From NCBI GenBank assembly GCA_963749515.1, contig CAVVMR010000010.1:310001-374000 (forward strand): 64,000 nt of DNA, written 5' to 3'. Source of the stretch: Gaiellasilicea sp963749515 (GTDB lineage: Bacteria > Actinomycetota > Thermoleophilia > Gaiellales > Gaiellaceae). Shown here in pieces: positions 14,613-23,267 of the stretch (the stretch's first letter is position 1; each line of letters starts with the position of its first letter). The position numbers and the translations under genes were made by a program. The notes beneath the pieces were generated by a model. That model had not been told where the DNA came from. It did no database searches and was given only the letters and a program-made list of their open reading frames with translations.

Positions 14613-15947
14613 ATGGCGACCGAGGTCAAGCTTCCGCGGCTCGGCCAGGGGATGGAGTCCGGCACGATCGTGAAGTGGCTGAAGGGTGAGGGCGATGCCG
14701 TCAAGAAGCGCGAGCCGCTGTACGAGCTGGACACCGACAAGGTCACGCAGGAGGTCGAGGCCGAGGCCGACGGCGTCCTACTGAAGATCGTCGTCGACTC
14801 CGGCGAGGTCGAGGTCGGCCGCACGATCGCGTTCATCGGCAACGAGGGCGAGGACGTTCCCTCGGACAACGGCGGCCAGCCGGCCGAGACCAAGAGCGAC
14901 GAGCAAGAGCAAGAGAAAAAGGACGAGAAGGACGAGAAGGACGAGGACGCCGCCGAGCCCGACGAGCAGCCGGAGGAAGAGGGCTCACCTGCGGACGAGA
15001 TGGACGACGAGCGCGAACGCGGCCGCCAGGCTGCCGCCGCGACCGCAGAGGCGGCGACCGCAGCAGTCGCGGAAGCGCCGGCGAAGCCGGACGGCCGTGT
15101 CAAGGCCTCACCGCTCGCCCGACGCCTCGCACGCGAGAAGGGAATCGACATCGCCCAGCTCCAGGGCAGCGGCCCCGAGGGCCGGATCGTCGCCGAGGAC
15201 GTCGAGCGTGGCATCGTCGCAGAGCCGGCGGCTGCCCCTGCAGCGGCGGTCGCCGCGGCAGCGGGCGAGGTCGAGGAGATCCAGCTCACGTCGACGCGGA
15301 AGACGATCGCGCGACGGCTCACGGAAGCGTGGCAGGCGCCCGTCTTCCAGCTCACCCTCTCCGTCGACATGACGCGAGCGCTCGAGCTGCGCGAGCGGCT
15401 GGTGGCGCGGCTCAAGGACGGCGAGACGAAGCCGACGGTCAGCGACCTGTTGACGAAGGTCTGCGCTGCGGCGCTCGTTCGCCATCCGGCCGTGAACGCG
15501 CACTTCGCCGGCGACAAGATCCTGCGCTTCCCGTACGCGCACGTGGGCATGGCGGTCGCGGCGCCGAACGGCCTCGTCGTGCCGGTGATCCGCGATGCCG
15601 ACCGCAAGACGATCCAGGAGATCGCCGCCGACCGGGCCGCGCTCGTCGGGCGCGCGCGCGACGGCAAGCTGCAGCTGTCGGATCTCGCAGACGGCACGTT
15701 CACGATCTCGAATCTCGGCATGTTCGGGATCGAGCAGTTCATCGCCGTGCTCAACCCGCCGCAGGCTGCGATTCTCGCGGTCGGCTCGACGGAGGAGAAG
15801 CCGGTCGTGCGAGACGGGCAGATCGAGGTGCGGCCGCTGATGAGCATCACCATCACGTGCGACCACCGAGCGGTCGACGGAGCGGACGGCGCCGAGTTCC
15901 TGCGCACGGTGAAAGAGCTGCTCGAAGAGCCCGCGCTGGCGCTTTGA
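14613..15947 (+). CDS. pdhC: Dihydrolipoamide acyltransferase E2 with hyper-acidic linker
   Basis: This 444-residue core enzyme transfers the acyl group from E1 to CoA. Domains: a lipoyl domain at residues 1-78 with lipoyl lysine in LDTDKVTQ (Lys43); a linker of about 50 residues made mostly of Asp, Glu, Lys and Gln (about 85-140); a peripheral-subunit binding domain VKASPLARRLAREKGIDIAQLQGSGPEGRIVAEDVER; an Ala-rich hinge; and the catalytic domain from about 220 ending in the active-site segment CDHRAVDGADGAEFL. The acidic linker replaces the usual Ala/Pro hinge. The stop codon region encodes the TTG start of the next gene. Confidence 0.93.
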   Translation: MATEVKLPRLGQGMESGTIVKWLKGEGDAVKKREPLYELDTDKVTQEVEAEADGVLLKIVVDSGEVEVGRTIAFIGNEGEDVPSDNGGQPAETKSDEQEQEKKDEKDEKDEDAAEPDEQPEEEGSPADEMDDERERGRQAAAATAEAATAAVAEAPAKPDGRVKASPLARRLAREKGIDIAQLQGSGPEGRIVAEDVERGIVAEPAAAPAAAVAAAAGEVEEIQLTSTRKTIARRLTEAWQAPVFQLTLSVDMTRALELRERLVARLKDGETKPTVSDLLTKVCAAALVRHPAVNAHFAGDKILRFPYAHVGMAVAAPNGLVVPVIRDADRKTIQEIAADRAALVGRARDGKLQLSDLADGTFTISNLGMFGIEQFIAVLNPPQAAILAVGSTEEKPVVRDGQIEVRPLMSITITCDHRAVDGADGAEFLRTVKELLEEPALAL

Positions 15948-16285
15948 GCGCAGCCACGGTCTGGTACCGGGTTCGCGACCTCGACGTGGCGCGGGCGTTC
16001 TACCGCGACATCCTGGGCTTCGAGGAGGTGTTCGTCGACTTCGACGAGAGCTGGTCGCGGCTGCGTCACGGCGGGATGGAGATCGCGCTGGCCCAAGGCG
16101 AGCCGGACGACTCCGGCGGCGTCGCCCACATCGATGTCACCGACGTGAAGAGTGAAGCGGAGCGATTGCGCAATTCCGGGGTGGAGGTAGGAGTCGTCTT
16201 CGAGCTGCACGGGCAGATCCGGCTCGTGGACGTGTTCGACCCGGACGGCAACCGCGTTCAGCTGGCGCAGTCCCTGGACTCCTGA
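15944..16285 (+). CDS. VOC (glyoxalase/bleomycin-resistance) fold protein
   Basis: This 113-residue single-domain protein opens VWYRVRDLDVARAFYRDILGFEEVF and ends DVFDPDGNRVQLAQSL, both classic vicinal-oxygen-chelate motifs. Glu/His metal ligands are only partly recognisable (IALAQGE, GVAHIDV, NRVQL). A TTG start at 15944 is inferred because it overlaps the E2 stop by 4 bp (TTGA) and matches the family N-terminus; no ATG is available. It lies inside the dehydrogenase cluster, perhaps acting on a related small metabolite. Confidence 0.78.
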   Translation: MSAATVWYRVRDLDVARAFYRDILGFEEVFVDFDESWSRLRHGGMEIALAQGEPDDSGGVAHIDVTDVKSEAERLRNSGVEVGVVFELHGQIRLVDVFDPDGNRVQLAQSLDS

Positions 16286-16764
16286 TGGGAATCGTGCTTC
16301 GCCGCGGCGGGACTCAGGATGTGCGCTTCCTGCGCGACATGCTCCACCACGCCTACTACTGGCGGGAGCGCGTGCCCGGCTCGCTCGTCTCCCGGTACGT
16401 GCGGGGCTGGGGAAGGCCGGGCGACACGGCACTGATCGCGCTCGAGAACGGCTTTCCCGTCGGCGCCGCTTGGTACCGGGTCTTCCGCGACGACGAGCCC
16501 GGCTACGGCTTCGTCGACGAGGAGACGCCCGAGCTCGCGATCGCCGTCGTGCCGTCGAAACGGGGCCACGGGATCGGGGACGAGCTCCTGCAGGAGCTGA
16601 TCGAAAAGGCGAGAGCCGCCGGCTTCCGAAGCCTCAGCCTCAGCGTCGAGCCCGGCAACCCGGCCCGGAAGCTGTACGAGCGGCACGGCTTCAGCGTCGT
16701 GGACGAGGGAGCCGAGGCCTGGACGATGGTCGCCTCGCTAGCATCGAGCCCAGCCAACGAATGA
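16285..16764 (+). CDS. GNAT family N-acetyltransferase
   Basis: This 159-residue acetyl-CoA-dependent transferase shows the GNAT motif A (LAIAVVPSKRGHGIGDELLQELIEKARAAGFRSLSLSV) with the R/Q-x-x-G-x-G/A pyrophosphate loop as KRGHGIG, followed by motif B (NPARKLYERHGFSVV). The substrate is unknown. It starts at the last base of the VOC gene stop and precedes the E3 gene by 14 bp, so it is part of the same transcription unit. Confidence 0.85.
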   Translation: MGIVLRRGGTQDVRFLRDMLHHAYYWRERVPGSLVSRYVRGWGRPGDTALIALENGFPVGAAWYRVFRDDEPGYGFVDEETPELAIAVVPSKRGHGIGDELLQELIEKARAAGFRSLSLSVEPGNPARKLYERHGFSVVDEGAEAWTMVASLASSPANE

Positions 16765-16778
16765 GGAGTTGACCGGAC

Positions 16779-18185
16779 ATGGAATGTGACGTCGCCGTCC
16801 TGGGCGGAGGCCCCGGCGGGTACACCGCAGCGATCCGCGCGGCCCAGCTGGGCGCGAAGTCCGTCTGCATCGAGGTGGAGCCAGAGCTCGGCGGAACTTG
16901 CCTGCGCGTCGGGTGCATCCCGACCAAGGCCTGGGTGCAGACCGCGCACGCGCTGCATCAGGCGGACGAGGTCTTTGCCAAGTTCGGTGTCAACGTCAGC
17001 AAGCCGGAGCTCGACTTCGGCCAGGCTGTCGAGTGGAAGAACGGCGTCGTCAAGCAGATGACCGGCGGTATCGCCGGCCTCTTCAAGGCGAACGGGGTCG
17101 AGTGGGTCAAGGGCCGCGGCCGGTTCACGGGCCCGAACTCGATCGCCGTCGAGGGCGGCGAGGACGTCACGTTCAAGAGCGCGATCGTCGCCACCGGCTC
17201 CTACCCGCTCATGCCTCCGATCGACGGGCTCGACTCGCCCCGTTGCATCGACTCGACGGGTTTGCTCGCGCAGACCGAGGTTCCGCGACGCCTCGTGATC
17301 CTCGGCGGCGGCATCATCGGCTGCGAGTTCGCCTCGATCTTCCAGCGCTTCGGCTCCGAGGTGCTGATCGTCGAGATGCTCGAGACACTGATCCCGCAGG
17401 AGGACGCCGATGCGGCCAAGGAGCTCGCGAAGCAGTTCGGCAAGCGTGGAATCGCGCTCGCGCTCGGCAAGCAGTGCACCGGGGTTCAAGACGACGGCTC
17501 ACAGCTCACCGTTCACTTCGGCGAGGGCGAGAGCGTTCAGACCGATCTGATGCTCGTCTCGGTCGGCCGCGGGCCGGTCGTCGAAGGTCTCGGGCTCGAG
17601 GAGATCGGCGTCGAGCTCGACAAGCGCAAGGGCATCGCCACCGATGAGCACCGGCGTACGACTGTCCCTCACATCTACGCCGTCGGCGACTGCGCCGGCT
17701 ACTGGCAGCTCGCGCACACCGCGTTCCGCGAAGGCGAGGTTGCGGCCGAGAACGCCTGCGGCCACGAGGCGACGATCGGCGAGCCCGCCGTACCGCGCCC
17801 GATCTACACCGACCCCGAGATCGCGGGTGTCGGCCTGACCGAGGCGCAGGCGCGCGAGCGGCACGGCGACGAGGTCGCAGTCGGCGTGTTCCCGTGGGTG
17901 GCGAACGCACGTGCCGTGATGCAGGCGGAGACGGTCGGCTGGGTCAAGTCGATCCACGAGACGAAGTACGGCGAGCTACTCGGCCTGATCATGGTCGGCC
18001 CGCACGTCACGGATCTGATCGAGGCCGGGACGGTGGCGATCGACGCCGAGTCGACGGTCGAGACCGTCGCCGACGGCATGGCCGCGCACCCGACGCTCTC
18101 CGAGGCGATCAAGGAAGCGGGCCTCGTGGCGCTCGGCCGCGCGATCCATTTGCCCAACAAGAAGAAGGCTCCCGCGCAGGCATAG
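16779..18185 (+). CDS. lpdA: Dihydrolipoyl dehydrogenase (E3)
   Basis: This 468-residue flavoprotein reoxidises the E2 lipoyl groups with NAD+. The FAD-binding start DVAVLGGGPGGYTAAIRAAQLG, the redox disulfide GGTCLRVGCIPTKAW, the NAD site RLVILGGGIIGCEFASIFQRFG, the second FAD motif HIYAVGDCAG, and the C-terminal His-Glu pair in AHPTLSEA are all present. It completes the E1-E2-E3 set of this cluster. A strong intrinsic terminator follows at 18302-18338. Confidence 0.96.
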   Translation: MECDVAVLGGGPGGYTAAIRAAQLGAKSVCIEVEPELGGTCLRVGCIPTKAWVQTAHALHQADEVFAKFGVNVSKPELDFGQAVEWKNGVVKQMTGGIAGLFKANGVEWVKGRGRFTGPNSIAVEGGEDVTFKSAIVATGSYPLMPPIDGLDSPRCIDSTGLLAQTEVPRRLVILGGGIIGCEFASIFQRFGSEVLIVEMLETLIPQEDADAAKELAKQFGKRGIALALGKQCTGVQDDGSQLTVHFGEGESVQTDLMLVSVGRGPVVEGLGLEEIGVELDKRKGIATDEHRRTTVPHIYAVGDCAGYWQLAHTAFREGEVAAENACGHEATIGEPAVPRPIYTDPEIAGVGLTEAQARERHGDEVAVGVFPWVANARAVMQAETVGWVKSIHETKYGELLGLIMVGPHVTDLIEAGTVAIDAESTVETVADGMAAHPTLSEAIKEAGLVALGRAIHLPNKKKAPAQA

Positions 18186-18301
18186 AAAACTCTTCAAAAT
18201 TCAGGTGCAAGGTTTCCCGGGGAGTGGTATCTCAATAGGTAAGGACGTGCCCTCGTCCCCACATAGGGGCCGTGCCGCCCGCCGGCCCCGCCTTTCTCCC
18301 A

Positions 18302-18338
18302 GAGCCGCCCCTTGCCGCAGAGGGGCGGCTCATTTTTT
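18302..18338 (+). terminator. Rho-independent terminator after lpdA
   Basis: Perfect 10-bp stem GAGCCGCCCC / GGGGCGGCTC with a 10-nt loop (18302-18331), followed by a run of six T residues (18333-18338). It is oriented to end transcripts of the dehydrogenase cluster. Confidence 0.88.
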
Positions 18339-18349
18339 GGGCGCAACCG

Positions 18350-18380
18350 GGATCGGAATCTGCTGAGCAGATTCCGATCC
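18350..18380. repeat. 15-bp-arm palindrome at left end of repeat copy 1
   Basis: GGATCGGAATCTGCT (18350-18364), one central G, then AGCAGATTCCGATCC (18366-18380): perfect arms. The corresponding position of copy 2 (18463-18483) keeps only the outer GGAATC/GATTCC, so copy 1 preserves the fuller palindrome. Confidence 0.8.
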
Positions 18381-18562
18381 GCGCCAAGATCCCTGAAGCT
18401 GCGTGGGTCGAGGTCGGGGCTCGCTCAGCTGGGCTTTGTTCGCTTGGCTCATTGCCACCGCAGGAATCCGCGGGACAGATTCCGATCCGCGCCAAGATCC
18501 CTGAAGCTGCGTGGGTCGAGGTCGGGGCTCGCTCAGCTGGGCTTTGTTCGCTTGGTTCATTG
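18355..18562. repeat. Two ~100-bp direct repeats, 108-bp period
   Basis: Copy 1 (18355-18454) and copy 2 (18463-18562) align at a 108-bp offset. The right 87 bp (from 18368 and 18476) differ at one base only. The left 13 bp, covering the palindrome centre, differ more. The unit lies right after a terminator and contains no gene. It looks like a dispersed intergenic repeat in local tandem. Confidence 0.88.
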
Positions 18563-18629
18563 GCGAACGTTCCTCGAGTAGCGTGGCCATAGGCGCGGCG
18601 AATGGGAGGGGTTGGTAGCCTCCGGGCCT

Positions 18630-18854
18630 ATGTCCATCGTGAATAGGCGCAACGCCGTCGTCGGCTGGTTGACGTGGCTTACTGCCAAGCGAGTGCTGAA
18701 GAAGAAGGCACGCGAGGCGGTGCCGGGCACGGTCGAGGGGTCGAAGCGCCCGAACAAGAGTGCGATCGCAACCGGGCTCGCCGCAATCGGCGGCGTGCTC
18801 TGGTTCTGGCGGCGCAAGAGCTCGGACGACCAACCCACAGGCTCCGGAAGCTAG
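18630..18854 (+). CDS. Small hypothetical protein with one membrane helix
   Basis: This 74-residue protein is not recognised. It is strongly basic at the N-terminal half (TAKRVLKKKAREAVPGTVEGSKRPNK), followed by a single predicted membrane segment SAIATGLAAIGGVLWFW and RRKSSDD. The start is uncertain: ATG 18630 has no good ribosome site at normal distance, and TTG 18612 lies very close behind a GGGAGGGG stretch. It is 7 bp upstream of hisC and likely co-transcribed. Confidence 0.6.
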   Translation: MSIVNRRNAVVGWLTWLTAKRVLKKKAREAVPGTVEGSKRPNKSAIATGLAAIGGVLWFWRRKSSDDQPTGSGS

Positions 18855-18861
18855 TCCGACA

Positions 18862-19962
18862 GTGGCGCTCCATCGCGCGGCCCTCGACGGCCTGGTTCCG
18901 TACGAGCCTGGAAAGCCGGAAGAGGAGCTGCAGCGCGAGCTCGGGCTCGAGCGGGTGGTCAAGCTCGCGTCGAACGAGGGGCCGTGGGGCCCGTTCCCGG
19001 CGGCGCTCGAAGCCATGGAGCGAAGCGCGCAGGGGCTGAACCGCTACCCCGACGGCGGCGCGTTCCATCTCCGCAACGCGCTTGCCGAGCGGCACAGCGT
19101 CGATACGGCGAACGTCGTCACCGCAGCCGGCGCCGATGCCGTGATCGGCCACCTCTCGCTCGCGACGCTGGATCCGGGCGACGAGGTCGTCACCGCGTGG
19201 CCGTCCTTCATCAGCTACGTGCTCGACACCCTCAAGCTCGGTGCGGTGCCGCAGAAGGTGCCGCTGGTCGACGACCACTACGACCTCGACGCCCTGCTCG
19301 CCGCGATCGGGACGCGCACCAAGCTCGTCTACATCGCGACGCCGAACAACCCGACCGGGACGATGACGACGCGCTCACAGCTCGACTCCTACTTCGAGCG
19401 CGTGCCCGAGCACGTCCTCACCGTTCTCGACCAGGCGTACTTCGAGTACATCGAGCGGCCGGACTACCCGGACGGCGTCGAGGAGTACCTGAAAGCCGGC
19501 CGGCGGGTGCTCGTCCTCCGCACCTTCTCGAAGATCTACGGCCTCGCCGGGTTGCGGGTCGGCTACGGAGTCGGGCCGACGGACGTGATCGAGGCGATCG
19601 GGAAGACGCGGCGGGCCTTCGACGTCAACACGCAGGCCCAGGTGGCCGCAGTCGCCAGCATCGACGCGGCGGACGAGCTGGCCGAGCGCCGGCGCCTGAC
19701 GCACGAGGGGCGACAGCAGCTCGAGCGCTCGTTGCGGGAGCACGGGCTCGAGCCCGCCGGTCCCGCGGTCGCGAACTTCCTCTTCGTGGAGGTGGGGGAG
19801 GACGCGCGGCCGCTGTACGAGGCGCTGCTCCGGCAGGGGGCGATCGTGCGTCCGATGGGCGGTTTCGGAGCACCGGGAGCGCTGCGGATCACGGTCGGGA
19901 CACCGGACGAGAACGCGTTCTTCGCCGCGGCGCTGGCCTCGGTACTGGCAGCGACGACCTAG
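18862..19962 (+). CDS. hisC: Histidinol-phosphate aminotransferase
   Basis: This fold-type I PLP enzyme converts imidazole-acetol phosphate to histidinol phosphate; such proteins can also transaminate aromatic substrates. The 366-residue product has KLASNEGPWGPFPAALEAM, NRYPDGGAFHLRNALAERHSV, PNNPTGTMTT, DQAYFEYIE and the PLP-lysine segment RTFSKIYGLAGLRVGYG (Lys224), plus the substrate arginine in GALRITVGTP. GTG 18862 fits the family N-terminus (LDGLVPYEPGKPEEE); longer in-frame extension overlaps the previous gene. No other his genes are nearby, so assignment to histidine rather than aromatic amino acids is likely but not certain. Confidence 0.9.
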   Translation: MALHRAALDGLVPYEPGKPEEELQRELGLERVVKLASNEGPWGPFPAALEAMERSAQGLNRYPDGGAFHLRNALAERHSVDTANVVTAAGADAVIGHLSLATLDPGDEVVTAWPSFISYVLDTLKLGAVPQKVPLVDDHYDLDALLAAIGTRTKLVYIATPNNPTGTMTTRSQLDSYFERVPEHVLTVLDQAYFEYIERPDYPDGVEEYLKAGRRVLVLRTFSKIYGLAGLRVGYGVGPTDVIEAIGKTRRAFDVNTQAQVAAVASIDAADELAERRRLTHEGRQQLERSLREHGLEPAGPAVANFLFVEVGEDARPLYEALLRQGAIVRPMGGFGAPGALRITVGTPDENAFFAAALASVLAATT

Positions 19963-20014
19963 CGGTCGGCTATCCTGAAGTTCTCGCGGGTGCAGTCTGG
20001 CCCGCGCTTTCCGT

Positions 20015-21970
20015 ATGCGGACAACGTTGAAGAGAGGCATCGGTCGCGGTGCGACCGTCGAAGCCAATGGCCGGCCGGTGCTGCCGCCGGGAGCCCTCTC
20101 CCCGATCACCGTCTACCGCCAGCCGGAGCCTCCAAAACGGTCGGGCTGGGCGACGTTCCGAACCGCCCTCGGCTGGGTGTTCGTGGCGCTGCTCGTCGCC
20201 GCCGGCTCGGCGGCCGGCGGGGCGTATCTCTGGTTCCACGAGAGCGTCGCGGCGGTCGTCGCCTCGACGCCCGACGTGAAGGTCGCGGCCAAGCGCCTCG
20301 ACGTCGCTCTGCCGGGGCAGCCCGCCACGGCCCTCGTCGTCGGCTACGACAAGCGCGCCAACGAAGCCAAGGGCGACCCGTCGCGCTCCGACACGGTGAT
20401 GCTGGTGCGAGCCGATCCCGACACCAAGTCGGTCTCGCTGCTCTCCTTCCCGCGCGATCTCTTCGTCCAGATCCACTGCCCCGGCCGGTCGCCGTTCGGC
20501 GCCCGCATCAACAACGCCTACGCGACGTGCGGCACCAAGGGCACGCTCGAGACGGTCCGGAAGCTGACCGGCCTCCCGATCAACTACCTGATCACGGTCA
20601 ACTTCCGAGGCTTCCACCAACTCGTCAACGCCGTCGGCGGGGTGTGGATGGACGTCGATCGCCGGTACTTCAACAACAGCAGCGGCTACTTCGGCTATGC
20701 AGCGATCAACCTGTTCCCCGGCTATCAGAAGCTCGGCGGCTACCAGGCACTCGACTTCGTCCGTTACCGCCACACCGACTCCGACCTGTACCGGATCGCG
20801 CGCCAGCAGCTCTTCCTGCGGGCGTTCAAGGACCAGATCCGGGCCAACGCCGGCCCGCTCGACCTGCCGGGCGTGATCAAGACGATCACCAAGAACGTCG
20901 AGGTCGGGGTCGGCGGCAACTCGGAGCTCGACGGCAAGACCGTGCTCCGATACGCGCTCTTCGCCTACTCGCTCCCGCCGGGCCACTTCTTCCAGTCCAA
21001 GCTCGAGGGGATCGAGCAGACGTCCGGCTTCGACCTCCTCGTGCCCGAGGAGAACGTCAAGAAAGCGGTGCAGGAGTTCGCGCATCCGGACGTCGATTCG
21101 CCGCAGAAGGCGACCCAGGTGGCGCTGAACGAGAAGCCGAAGGCGACGGCCGCGAAGGCCCCGCCGCCGCGTGAGACGGCGATCACGGTCCTGAACGGCA
21201 ACGGTGTCACGGGCTCGGCGGGGACGGCCAGCTACGCGCTGTCCCAGCGCGGGTACCAGATGGTCTACCCGCCCGACGGCAAGAACGCGAACGCTCCCAA
21301 CTGGGACTACTTCCAGACCAGGATCCACTACGACAAGGCCCAGGCCGGCGCTGCGGCAGCGGCGAAGCAGGTGGCTTCCCTCTTCGGCACACAGGAGGTG
21401 AAGCCGCTCAACGCCGTGATCAAGGGCCTCTCGAACGGCGCGATGCTGACCGTGATCGTCGGCCAGACCTTCCACGGCACGCTGGCCGAGGCGCCGGTCG
21501 ACAAGACGCCGAAGCGCCAGCCTCCGAACGTCGCTCCCGGCGCAGAGGCCTCGCTGGCCCTCTTGCGCGAGCGAGCGCCCAAGGTTCCGTTCAAGGTGAT
21601 GGTGCCGACCGTGATCGAGCGCAGCTCGTGGATCGACCGCGAGCGCCCGATCCGCATGTACCGGATCGACCCTGACGGCAAGCACAAGACCATTCGCCTG
21701 ACCTACAAGACCGGCAGTGGCGTCAACGAGTACTGGGGCGTCCAGATGACGGACTGGGAGGATGCCCCCGTGCTCTCGGAGCGCAACTTCGTCCGCTCGA
21801 TCGGAGGGCGAAGCTACGAGCTCCACTACACCGGCCCGAAGCTGCACATGGTCGTGCTCCGGCAGGGCGGCGCGACCTACTGGGTCGTGAACACGCTGCT
21901 CGACTCGCTCTCGAACGAGACGATGCTCGCGATCGCCAAGGGTCTCAAGCCGATCTCGACGTTCAAGTAG
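20015..21970 (+). CDS. LytR-CpsA-Psr (LCP) family cell-wall glycopolymer ligase, three-domain form
   Basis: LCP enzymes attach lipid-linked teichoic, arabinogalactan-like or capsular polymers to peptidoglycan. The 651-residue product has a basic cytosolic tail, one membrane helix at about 50-72, an LCP domain at about 105-290 (SRSDTVMLVRADPDTKSVSLLSFPRDLFVQI and the arginine-rich DFVRYRHTDSDLYRIARQQLFL), a LytR C-terminal domain at about 388-485 (ITVLNGNGVTGSAGTASYALSQRG), and an extra domain of about 150 residues at the C-terminus (RMYRIDPDGKHKTIRLTYKTG). The third domain is not part of the usual architecture. Sugar-nucleotide genes follow 13 bp downstream, consistent with envelope polysaccharide assembly. 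A TATCCT box lies at 19971. Confidence 0.88.
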   Translation: MRTTLKRGIGRGATVEANGRPVLPPGALSPITVYRQPEPPKRSGWATFRTALGWVFVALLVAAGSAAGGAYLWFHESVAAVVASTPDVKVAAKRLDVALPGQPATALVVGYDKRANEAKGDPSRSDTVMLVRADPDTKSVSLLSFPRDLFVQIHCPGRSPFGARINNAYATCGTKGTLETVRKLTGLPINYLITVNFRGFHQLVNAVGGVWMDVDRRYFNNSSGYFGYAAINLFPGYQKLGGYQALDFVRYRHTDSDLYRIARQQLFLRAFKDQIRANAGPLDLPGVIKTITKNVEVGVGGNSELDGKTVLRYALFAYSLPPGHFFQSKLEGIEQTSGFDLLVPEENVKKAVQEFAHPDVDSPQKATQVALNEKPKATAAKAPPPRETAITVLNGNGVTGSAGTASYALSQRGYQMVYPPDGKNANAPNWDYFQTRIHYDKAQAGAAAAAKQVASLFGTQEVKPLNAVIKGLSNGAMLTVIVGQTFHGTLAEAPVDKTPKRQPPNVAPGAEASLALLRERAPKVPFKVMVPTVIERSSWIDRERPIRMYRIDPDGKHKTIRLTYKTGSGVNEYWGVQMTDWEDAPVLSERNFVRSIGGRSYELHYTGPKLHMVVLRQGGATYWVVNTLLDSLSNETMLAIAKGLKPISTFK

Positions 21971-21983
21971 GTAGGTTCCGCGC

Positions 21984-23264
21984 GTGTCCAAGGTCGCTGT
22001 CTTCGGTGCCGGCTACGTCGGTCTCGTCACCGGCGCGTGCCTGGCGGAGCTCGGCCACGAGGTGGTGGTGCGCGACGTCCTCGCCGATCGCGTGGAGCGG
22101 CTTCGGGCAGGTGAGATTCCGATTTGGGAGCCGGGTCTCGAGGAGCTGCTGCGGCAGAACGCCGAACGGCTGACGTACACGCTCGACGTCGGCGAGGCCG
22201 TGTCGGGCGCCGACTTTCTGTACGTCGCCGTCGGCACGCCGCCGACGTACTCGGGCGACGCCGATCTCTCGGCCGTCTGGACGGTGGTCGACGAGCTCGA
22301 TGGCCTCGATCGTCGAGCCGTCCTCGTTCTGAAGAGCACGGTTCCGGTTGGAACCGGCGCGATGGTGCGTCACCGCCTCGACGAGCGCGGGCTCGATCAA
22401 GTTGGCTACGTGTCGAATCCCGAGTTCACTGCCGAGGGCACCGCGATCCGTGACTTCCAGCAGCCGGACCGCATCGTGATCGGCTCGTTCGAGGACGAGG
22501 ACGGGGACGCCGTCCAGGAGCTGCACCGCGGGATCGACGGCCCGATCGTGCGCTGCGACGTGGCCTCGGCCGAGATGATCAAGCTCGCCGCCAACGCGGC
22601 CCTGATGACCCGAATCAGCTTCATCAACGAGATCGCGAACGTCTGCGAGGCGACCGGCGCCGACGTGGTGCGGGTCGCCGAGGGGGTAGGGCTCGACAAG
22701 CGAATCGGCGCCAGCTTCCTCCGGGCCGGCATCGGCTACGGCGGCAGCTGCTTCCCGAAGGACTCGCTGGCGCTCAAGCAGCTCGCCGCGAACTCGGGCT
22801 ACCACTTCCAGCTCCTGAACGCGGTGATCGAGGTCAACGAGCTGCAGAAGCGGCGTGTGATCGGAAAGCTCCAGCACCACCTCGGCAGCCTGCGCGGCAA
22901 GACGGTCACCCTGCTCGGGCTCGCCTTCAAGCCGAACACCGACGACGTCCGCGAGGCGCCGAGCCTCGTGCTCGCCGGCCGCCTCGTCGCCGAGGGCGCG
23001 GAGGTCCGGGCCTGGGATCCTGTCGCGAACGGCAACGCGGTGCTGCCGCGGGCGACGATCTGCGCCGATCCGCTGGACGCGCTCGCCGGTGCCGACGCAG
23101 CGGTGCTCGTGACGGAGTGGTCGCAGCTCGCCGAGCTCGACTGGGCGGAAGCTGCGTCGCGCATGAGCAATCCGCTGCTGATCGACGGCCGCAACATGCT
23201 CGATCCGGCCGCGATGCGCGAGGCCGGCTTCACGTACGAGGGCATCGGCCGAGCGGCTGCCTAG
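21984..23264 (+). CDS. ugd: UDP-glucose/GDP-mannose 6-dehydrogenase family protein
   Basis: This NAD-dependent enzyme oxidises an NDP-sugar twice to the uronic acid. The 426-residue product has the Rossmann motif VAVFGAGYVGLVTGACLAELGH, the VAVGTP segment, STVPVGTG, EFTAEGTAIRDFQQPDRIVIG, the central helix KLAANAALMTRISFINEIAN, the catalytic cysteine in GIGYGGSCFPKD, and the C-terminal LLGLAFKPNTDDVREAPS. The UDP-glucose form is the commonest match, but sugar specificity is not proven. The start is GTG 21984. The next gene begins 3 bp after its stop. Confidence 0.92.
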   Translation: MSKVAVFGAGYVGLVTGACLAELGHEVVVRDVLADRVERLRAGEIPIWEPGLEELLRQNAERLTYTLDVGEAVSGADFLYVAVGTPPTYSGDADLSAVWTVVDELDGLDRRAVLVLKSTVPVGTGAMVRHRLDERGLDQVGYVSNPEFTAEGTAIRDFQQPDRIVIGSFEDEDGDAVQELHRGIDGPIVRCDVASAEMIKLAANAALMTRISFINEIANVCEATGADVVRVAEGVGLDKRIGASFLRAGIGYGGSCFPKDSLALKQLAANSGYHFQLLNAVIEVNELQKRRVIGKLQHHLGSLRGKTVTLLGLAFKPNTDDVREAPSLVLAGRLVAEGAEVRAWDPVANGNAVLPRATICADPLDALAGADAAVLVTEWSQLAELDWAEAASRMSNPLLIDGRNMLDPAAMREAGFTYEGIGRAAA

Positions 23265-23267
23265 GCC

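Larger units (their letters stand above)
18186..18629. other. Gene-free stretch: terminator plus tandem 100-bp repeats
   Basis: This 444-bp interval has no supported gene. It contains a structured GC-rich leader (18230-18300, short GGACG/CGTCC and CCCC/GGGG stems), an intrinsic terminator (18302-18338), a near-perfect palindrome (18350-18380) and two direct repeats (18355-18454 and 18463-18562). A short non-coding RNA ending at the terminator is possible but unproven. Open frames across the repeats only reflect the repeated DNA. Confidence 0.6.

Noticed and set aside
18272..18592. Open frames with repeated peptide IPIRAKIPEAAWVEVGA across the tandem repeats
   Set aside because: The peptide repeat only reflects the DNA repeat; open frames exist on both strands and no ribosome site or codon signal supports a gene.
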